From the NCBI GenBank assembly GCA_001653155.1, contig BDEJ01000018.1, positions 1 through 57,494 on the forward strand: a stretch of DNA of 57,494 bases, written 5' to 3'. Shown here piece after piece: positions 53,634-57,494 of this stretch. How positions within the stretch are numbered: the first letter of the stretch is position 1; every line of letters begins with the position of its first letter. The notes beneath the pieces are model-generated. The model ran no database searches, was not told where the DNA came from, and was given only the letters and a program-made list of their open reading frames with translations. Both the position numbers and the translations under genes were made by a program. This DNA comes from Porphyromonadaceae bacterium H1 (GTDB lineage Bacteria; Bacteroidota; Bacteroidia; Bacteroidales; Paludibacteraceae).

Positions 53634-54206
53634 TTAATAAAAGAAAGTCATTAATAAAAGAGCGATATAACCTATAACAAATATCTTATCATACCATTTA
53701 GATTGTTCGTCTTTATCGTCTGCTTCAGACTTTCGATTATTCGCTAAAAATATAAAACCAAAAACATATAAAGCTAAATACCAAAACCAATTGGTCATAA
53801 AATAGCCCCAAATATCGAGTGCCAAGATAATTTTATTGGTAATCGGCTTCTTTGCCGAAGGTAAAAAATAGCGACTGGTCTTTTTTAAATCTTTCTCCGA
53901 TTTAAGACGGTAAAAATAGATAGGGTCTTTTTGTACCATTTGGTTATTCTTCAAATCATTATAGTCCCATAACCAGTTTGAAAAACCTAAAGTTTTGTAT
54001 GTTCTATCGTAGACTTTGCCCTGATAATAAATAATATAATTTTCTGTACGATGTTTAAATCCTCCTCCTAAGTATCCTATTTCGCATTGTTTGGGAGGGA
54101 TTTCCACTAATTCCACATCGTTATAATATTGATATGAATAATAGAATAAGATAGAATAAAACAATCCTGTAGTTACTATAAATAAGCGATATACATTTTT
54201 ACTCAT
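53634..54206 (-). CDS. Array membrane protein C
   Basis: 190 residues. Conserved core with YYSYQYYNDVELVEIPPKQ, YLGGGFKHRTENY, LGFSNWLWDYNDL, QKDPIYFYRLKSEKDLKK and WGYFMTNWFWYLAL; three predicted membrane segments. C-terminus ends LLLMTFFY, similar in kind to LSLFFY of B. Starts two bases after small ORF D. Function unknown. Confidence 0.8.
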   Translation of the reverse strand: MSKNVYRLFIVTTGLFYSILFYYSYQYYNDVELVEIPPKQCEIGYLGGGFKHRTENYIIYYQGKVYDRTYKTLGFSNWLWDYNDLKNNQMVQKDPIYFYRLKSEKDLKKTSRYFLPSAKKPITNKIILALDIWGYFMTNWFWYLALYVFGFIFLANNRKSEADDKDEQSKWYDKIFVIGYIALLLMTFFY

Positions 54207-54208
54207 TG

Positions 54209-54307
54209 TTAATAGTTTTCTGTTATCACATTAATACCTGCCCTGGCTTTAGCCTCCTCATTCTGCATCGCTTCTATATAGTCCTGCAATTCGTCTTTAA
54301 TAAACAT
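54209..54307 (-). CDS. Array small ORF D (32 aa, short form)
   Basis: Begins MFIKDELQDYIEAM like small ORF A but carries KARAGINVITENY near the end. Eight bases after the stop of the truncated fourth membrane gene. Confidence 0.55.
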   Translation of the reverse strand: MFIKDELQDYIEAMQNEEAKARAGINVITENY

Positions 54308-54315
54308 ATTAGAAA

Positions 54316-54492
54316 TCAATAGAAAGCCAAAGACAAAAACAACAGGGAAAACAAAGCTGTGCTAATTTTTGCAAAAACATATCTGTGACTTTCCTTTTCA
54401 TCTCGAACACTAACAAATTTTTCGAAGACATAAAAAATAATTACACAAAAAAACAATATCCCCCAAAACCAATTGGCCATAAAATAGCCCCA
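54316..54492 (-). pseudogene. C-terminal remnant of a fourth array membrane protein
   Basis: The minus strand encodes GYFMANWFWGILFF followed by a diverged tail ending FLSLAFY, aligned to the last third of proteins A-C. Homology ends abruptly at about 54492, inside what would be WGYFM. The N-terminal two thirds are gone, so the fragment is the product of a deletion or of unequal recombination. Confidence 0.8.
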
Positions 54493-54595
54493 TAAAATTC
54501 GACAAATAAAATCCCAATATTACACCCTTTATGCTAATAATATTAAAGTATATTCGCAATTTTCTTTTTTATAATTATTATTTTGCAAAGATAAT

Positions 54596-54624
54596 GAAAA
54601 ATAGAAATATCCAAGAAGGTCGTA
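54596..54624 (-). promoter_or_regulatory. Array promoter
   Basis: Minus strand TTG (54622-54624), 18 nt, TATCTTTG (54596-54603). It lies upstream of the truncated unit and points into the array. The bases between 54493 and 54595 are AT-rich without a gene. Confidence 0.55.
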
Positions 54625-54676
54625 AAAGCACCCAAATAAAGGAGAAAAATCCTATCCGAACGCATTCTTGCCGAAT

Positions 54677-54684
54677 TATCTTTG
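54677..54684 (+). promoter_or_regulatory. -7 box of the double-CMD gene
   Basis: TATCTTTG with the ATG 14 nt downstream, so the leader is only about 7 nt. It excludes the TTG at 54668 as a start. Confidence 0.55.
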
Positions 54685-54697
54685 TAACCAAAAAAAG

Positions 54698-55558
54698 ATG
54701 AAACCGATAATTGGTATTTTGTTTTTATTTATTTCAGCGTGTGCAACAGCACAAATAAAAGAAAGAAATATGGAGTCAGAACGTTTTAATAGAGGCTGGC
54801 AAAAGCTTAAAGAAATTGATGGTGAGGCTGGCAAGAAAGTAATTGAAAGTCTCAAAGAGATTTCTCCCGACTTGGGAAGATTCATTATAGAGTATTCGTT
54901 TGGAGATATTTATTCTCGTGATGGCTTGGATTTGAAATCGAAAGAAATTGCGGTAGTTGCTGCACTTACCGCATTGGGCAATGCCCGACCGCAACTGAAA
55001 GTTCATCTCAACGGAGCGCTCAATACAGGAAGCTCTGTCGATGAGCTGAAAGAGGTTGTTTTACAAATGTCTGTTTATGCCGGATTCCCTTCTGCCATTA
55101 ACGGGATGAATGCATTAAAAGAAGTCTTGCAGGAACGAAAACAGTATGGCGTTTCTGACAATGAGGGTTTTGAAGAAAGAAAAAACGCCCAAGACCGATT
55201 GCAGTTAGGAAAACAGCAATTGTCGGCGATAGCTCCGGGAATGGTGGAAAAGCTGCAAAGCACTTACGATGGTTTTGCTCCTGAATTGACACAATTCATA
55301 CTCGAATACGGATATGGAGATATTTTCTCAAGAGAAAATCTGGACAGAAAATATCGTCAAATAGCCACCATTGCAGCGTTAACAGCCTTGGGCAATGCCC
55401 GCCCCCAGTTGAAGTTTCATATCGAAGCAGGCTTGAATGTCGGACTTTCCGAAGAAAGCATCAAGGAAATTATGCTTTTGATGACTGTTTATTCGGGTTT
55501 CCCATCCGCCATCAACGGGATGAATGCATTAAGAGAAGTACTTGACGAAGGTAAATGA
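54698..55558 (+). CDS. Secreted double carboxymuconolactone-decarboxylase-domain protein
   Basis: 286 residues. Signal sequence with a possible lipobox ISAC (Cys15). Two CMD/AhpD-like domains in tandem (about 40-145 and 180-285), both with ALTALGNARPQLK and a GFPSAINGMNALxEVL end; the likeness shows internal duplication. The CxxC of AhpD is absent in both, so a peroxidase-type reaction is unlikely and a decarboxylase-like or binding role remains. Convergent with the HxlR gene. Confidence 0.88.
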   Translation: MKPIIGILFLFISACATAQIKERNMESERFNRGWQKLKEIDGEAGKKVIESLKEISPDLGRFIIEYSFGDIYSRDGLDLKSKEIAVVAALTALGNARPQLKVHLNGALNTGSSVDELKEVVLQMSVYAGFPSAINGMNALKEVLQERKQYGVSDNEGFEERKNAQDRLQLGKQQLSAIAPGMVEKLQSTYDGFAPELTQFILEYGYGDIFSRENLDRKYRQIATIAALTALGNARPQLKFHIEAGLNVGLSEESIKEIMLLMTVYSGFPSAINGMNALREVLDEGK

Positions 55559-55610
55559 CCTGTTTCCGCATGTGGCGTGCATATAGCAGAGAGTGCCATT
55601 AGAATATGAT

Positions 55611-55925
55611 TCACAGATTTTCCATTCCGAATCGGGCAATTTCATCGATAATCGGCAGCACTTTCTCGCCCAATGGTGTAAGCGAGTACTCTACACGCGG
55701 AGGCACTTCCGGGTATTGTTTTTTTGCAATCAATCCCTTGTCGCAGAGGAATTTCAGTTCGTTTATGAGCATCTTCTCGCTTATACCCGGAATGGCACGC
55801 TTGAGCTCTCCGTAGCGGACTATTCTGCTGTTGATTTGATAAATAATGAGTAAAGTCCATTTACCTGCAAAAATCTGCATCGACTTTCGTACTGGGCATT
55901 CATTGTCTGAATTTTTTCTCTCCAT
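55611..55925 (-). CDS. HxlR-family transcriptional regulator
   Basis: 104 residues: CPVRKSMQIFAGKWTLLIIYQI, the winged-helix core, PGISEKMLINELKFL and PPRVEYSLTPLGEKVLP, all typical of HxlR. Cys10 is in the position used for redox or aldehyde sensing in relatives. Divergent from the SnoaL-like gene; their -7 boxes abut, so it probably controls both that gene and itself. Confidence 0.92.
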   Translation of the reverse strand: MERKNSDNECPVRKSMQIFAGKWTLLIIYQINSRIVRYGELKRAIPGISEKMLINELKFLCDKGLIAKKQYPEVPPRVEYSLTPLGEKVLPIIDEIARFGMENL

Positions 55926-55937
55926 AGCAATTTTTTA

Positions 55938-56025
55938 TTATTGATTATCAATAAATCTAACAATATGGTAAGTAGCATACAATATTGTAGGTACTTGACA
56001 AATAGAGAGCAAAGGTATAATTTTG
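55938..56025. promoter_or_regulatory. Divergent promoters and operator candidates, HxlR/SnoaL
   Basis: -7 boxes lie back to back: TACCTTTG on the minus strand (56010-56017) and TAATTTTG on the plus strand (56018-56025; TTG at 55995-55997, 20 nt spacing). Palindromes: TTATTGATTATCAATAA (55938-55954) in the HxlR leader, ACAATATTGT (55978-55987), and an AAGTA/TACTT pair around it. One bound regulator could block both promoters. Confidence 0.55.
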
Positions 56026-56065
56026 CCATCAAAAACTCAACTTTTCAAATAAAAATCAATCGGTA

Positions 56066-56560
56066 ATGAGAAAGATAGTTTTATTAGCAGTTGTTTTGAT
56101 GGGATTTGCATCTTGTCAATTCGGTGAAAACAAGAATTCATCTAAAAATAAAGATTTAAAAATGACAAATTTAGAAATTGTACAGCAGTATTTTTCTGCG
56201 TTGGAAAATGGCGATATGGCAAAAGTGGCGTCGCTTTTTGCCGATGATTTGGTTTGGCATCAGCCGGGCAAGGGCGTTCAGTCGGGTACTTTCACCGGGA
56301 AACAAGCCGTCTTTGCCCACTTGCGGAAATTTGCCGAATGGAGCGGTGGCGATTTGGGTATTAAAGTAGATTACCTTGCCGACAATGGGGCTATGGTGGT
56401 GGCTTCTATCCGTTTTGCTTTGGATAAAAATGGAGTTTCTATGGCGATGAGAGGCGTGGATTTGCTTCGTTTGGAGGACGGACTTATCAAAGAGGTCTGG
56501 CTTTTTTCCGAAAGAATCGAGGAGGAGGATGCTTTCTGGAAAGTGCAAGCCGAAAAGTAA
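56066..56560 (+). CDS. SnoaL-like (NTF2-fold) lipoprotein
   Basis: 164 residues: lipoprotein signal with lipobox FASC (Cys17), then a SnoaL-like domain (NLEIVQQYFSALENGDMAKVASLFADDLVWHQPG, about 34-158). NTF2-fold proteins of this sort include isomerases, hydrolases and ligand binders; the catalytic role is open. Regulated most likely by the divergent HxlR protein. Confidence 0.85.
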   Translation: MRKIVLLAVVLMGFASCQFGENKNSSKNKDLKMTNLEIVQQYFSALENGDMAKVASLFADDLVWHQPGKGVQSGTFTGKQAVFAHLRKFAEWSGGDLGIKVDYLADNGAMVVASIRFALDKNGVSMAMRGVDLLRLEDGLIKEVWLFSERIEEEDAFWKVQAEK

Positions 56561-56569
56561 CTTCTAAAA

Positions 56570-56604
56570 ACAAATAGGCTGTCCGAAAAGGGCAGCCTAT
56601 TTGT
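56570..56604. terminator. Bidirectional terminator
   Basis: ACAAATAGGCTG (56570-56581) and CAGCCTATTTGT (56593-56604) pair perfectly; T-rich sequence follows on both strands. It ends the SnoaL-like gene and, on the minus strand, the coiled-coil gene. Confidence 0.8.
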
Positions 56605-56608
56605 TTGA

Positions 56609-56935
56609 TTACCTTTTGTCTTCGATACCAAATTCTCGCCAGCCGGATTGTGGAATGGCGATTTTTACGATTTTCTTCGCCTCGCTGAGCATTGCTCCAA
56701 GTTCTTTCATTTTGGTGTCAAGAGTTTCGGTCTTGGATTTTAGCTCGGCTTTGAGGCGTTCTTGTTCATCGTTTAGAGTGATGGCATCGGTGCGTGTTTT
56801 CTCCAATTTTTTGATAAAATCGGCGTCAATTCCTCTTTTGGCAACCTCTGCGGACTGATTGTTAAGTCCTGTTGCCATTACTTGTGCTTGGGAAATGGTT
56901 TCCGCATAGCTTTTTGTTGGTTTTGTGTTGCCCAT
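56609..56935 (-). CDS. Small coiled-coil protein
   Basis: 108 residues. After a polar start (MGNTKPTKSYAETISQ) comes a long charged helix (about 35-95, KKLEKTRTDAITLNDEQERLK) predicted to form a coiled coil, ending with IPQSGWREFGIEDKR. No signal or membrane part. I do not recognise a family with known function. It lies directly downstream (minus strand) of the minisatellite and ends at a shared terminator. Confidence 0.6.
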   Translation of the reverse strand: MGNTKPTKSYAETISQAQVMATGLNNQSAEVAKRGIDADFIKKLEKTRTDAITLNDEQERLKAELKSKTETLDTKMKELGAMLSEAKKIVKIAIPQSGWREFGIEDKR

Positions 56936-57015
56936 AGTTTGTAAAATTTTAAAAATTGAACAATAAAAATAAATAAAACAAGTTGTAAAACGTTCTTTTG
57001 TTTATGCAGGAGCAT

Positions 57016-57182
57016 TTCCTTAAGGTCAAGGAATGTTTCCTTAAGGTCAAGGATTGCTTCCTTAAAGTCAAGGAATGTTTCCTTAAAGTTAAGGAGGCTT
57101 CCTTAAAGTCAAGGAGCATTTCCTTAAAGTCAAGGAGTGTTTCCTTAAAGTCAAGGATTGCTTCCTTAATATAAAACAGGTT
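57016..57182. repeat. 21-bp minisatellite, eight units
   Basis: Units TTCCTTAAAGTCAAGGANTGN start at 57016, 57037, 57058, 57079, 57099, 57120, 57141 and 57162. Seven steps are 21 bases apart except one of 20 (57079 to 57099). On the minus strand the array lies in an open frame reading LLDFKE repeats that shift to LTLRK repeats after the 20-base unit. Each unit contains an imperfect palindrome CCTTAAAGTCAAGG. The last unit is partial. Confidence 0.85.
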
Positions 57183-57378
57183 TACCTGCTTCTCAAAGAA
57201 CGAATTGTTGTGCTTCAAAATTACAAAAAAAATCAATTGGACACCATCTGTTATTGATTTTTTTCTTTGAAAATTTGTCGAAAATAAAAAAATGCTTCAT
57301 TGCTAAAGTAGATACATCAAAAAAAAAATAGAGATACAATGTATTGCATCTCTACCATTAACCATTATAATTGATAAT
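57183..57378. other. AT-rich spacer before the right IS copy
   Basis: No gene is supported. It contains a minus-strand terminator at 57319-57353 and otherwise A/T runs. Confidence 0.5.
57319..57353 (-). terminator. Intrinsic terminator next to the right IS copy
   Basis: Hairpin AGAGATACAAT-GT-ATTGCATCTCT (57330-57353) with a run of ten T on the minus strand (57319-57328). No gene that would use it is left upstream in the window, so the IS may have cut it off from its gene. Confidence 0.65.
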
Positions 57379-57494
57379 TAGTCGTCCCTTAAAAACCATC
57401 GATCATCTGATATTCAGTAAATTAATCTGCAAAATCCTTTGATAAATCTGCAAGTTTTCTTACCTTTGTAACAGGAAACTTGCAGATTTTATGA
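57379..57494 (+). mobile_element. Right-end fragment of the IS-like element
   Basis: Inverted copy of 40-155. It carries the same palindrome (arms 57444-57457 and 57476-57489), the -7 box TACCTTTG (57461-57468) and the ATG at 57491-57493, where the window ends one base into the second codon. Confidence 0.75.

Noticed and set aside
57016-57182. CRISPR array
   Set aside because: The 21-bp units are contiguous with no unique spacers and no cas genes are present; it is a minisatellite.
56949-57236. 95-codon minus-strand ORF made of DFKE/TLRK repeats
   Set aside because: It is formed by the minisatellite, changes repeat frame inside and has no clear promoter; annotated only as repeat.
1-57494. 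A 57-kb composite transposon
   Set aside because: The interior holds many housekeeping genes, and the IS ends coincide with the window edges, as expected for a contig break.

Overview
The window comes from a Bacteroidota genome, most likely a Bacteroidales member near Porphyromonas. The basis is family content (secreted thioredoxin, DUF4831-like and DUF4286-like proteins, Bacteroidetes-type lipoproteins), the lack of strong Shine-Dalgarno sequences, and above all many promoters of the Bacteroidetes type (TTTG or TTG, about 18-23 nt, TAnnTTTG). I assign no species. Both ends lie in the same insertion-sequence-like element in opposite orientation (about 115 nearly identical bases). The window is therefore probably a contig that stops at repeats.

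Layout. (1) 1-155: IS end. (2) 153-3393, minus strand: lipoprotein oligopeptidase B, an HD-domain protein and a secreted thioredoxin. (3) 3599-15366, minus strand: a surface-polysaccharide cluster with gmd, fcl, a flippase, a Wzy-like membrane protein, two CapK-like adenylate-forming enzymes around a sugar-nucleotide epimerase, one GT4 glycosyltransferase and a CapA-like phosphoesterase. Between fcl and the flippase sits a scar made of a truncated ATPase gene and a second, broken fcl tail; base composition drops sharply there, as expected at a cassette-exchange boundary. (4) 15.6-23.5 kb, plus strand: aroQ, pyk, pbpC, clpP, clpX, mltG. (5) 23.5-27.5 kb, minus strand: NlpE/META lipoprotein, hisC, hisD, HAD phosphatase. 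(6) 27.7-41.7 kb, plus strand: degenerate M23 protein, dxr, rseP, ArsC/Spx-like protein, DedA protein, topA, DUF4831-like protein, S41 protease, pnuC, cinA, agmatine deiminase, xerD. (7) 41.8-50.8 kb: a promoter- and terminator-bounded small RNA candidate, terC with a YfcE-type phosphoesterase, DUF4286-like gene with ruvC, a TraB/GumN protein, then a TPR protein, a LolE-like permease and a lipoprotein. (8) tRNA-Asp(GTC), followed by an AT-rich accessory segment (51-57.4 kb): AraC regulator, a repeated gene array, a double-CMD protein, an HxlR regulator divergent from a SnoaL-like lipoprotein, a coiled-coil protein, a 21-bp minisatellite and the second IS copy.

The best candidate for an undescribed system is the array at 52010-54624. 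It alternates about 190-residue membrane proteins with tiny acidic ORFs of 32 or 45 codons: three complete units plus a fourth whose membrane gene is truncated. All are on one strand, separated by only 1-13 nt, behind a clear Bacteroidetes promoter. The small ORFs share a C-terminus ending INVITENY but have two different N-termini, so the units appear to have recombined with one another. The layout suggests a peptide/membrane-partner or toxin-immunity system, but I recognise neither family. The second candidate is the small RNA at about 41777-41850. The core genes serve peptidoglycan synthesis (pbpC, mltG), isoprenoid precursors (dxr), envelope proteolysis (rseP, S41 protease), protein quality control (clpXP), NAD metabolism (pnuC, cinA) and recombination (ruvC, xerD).
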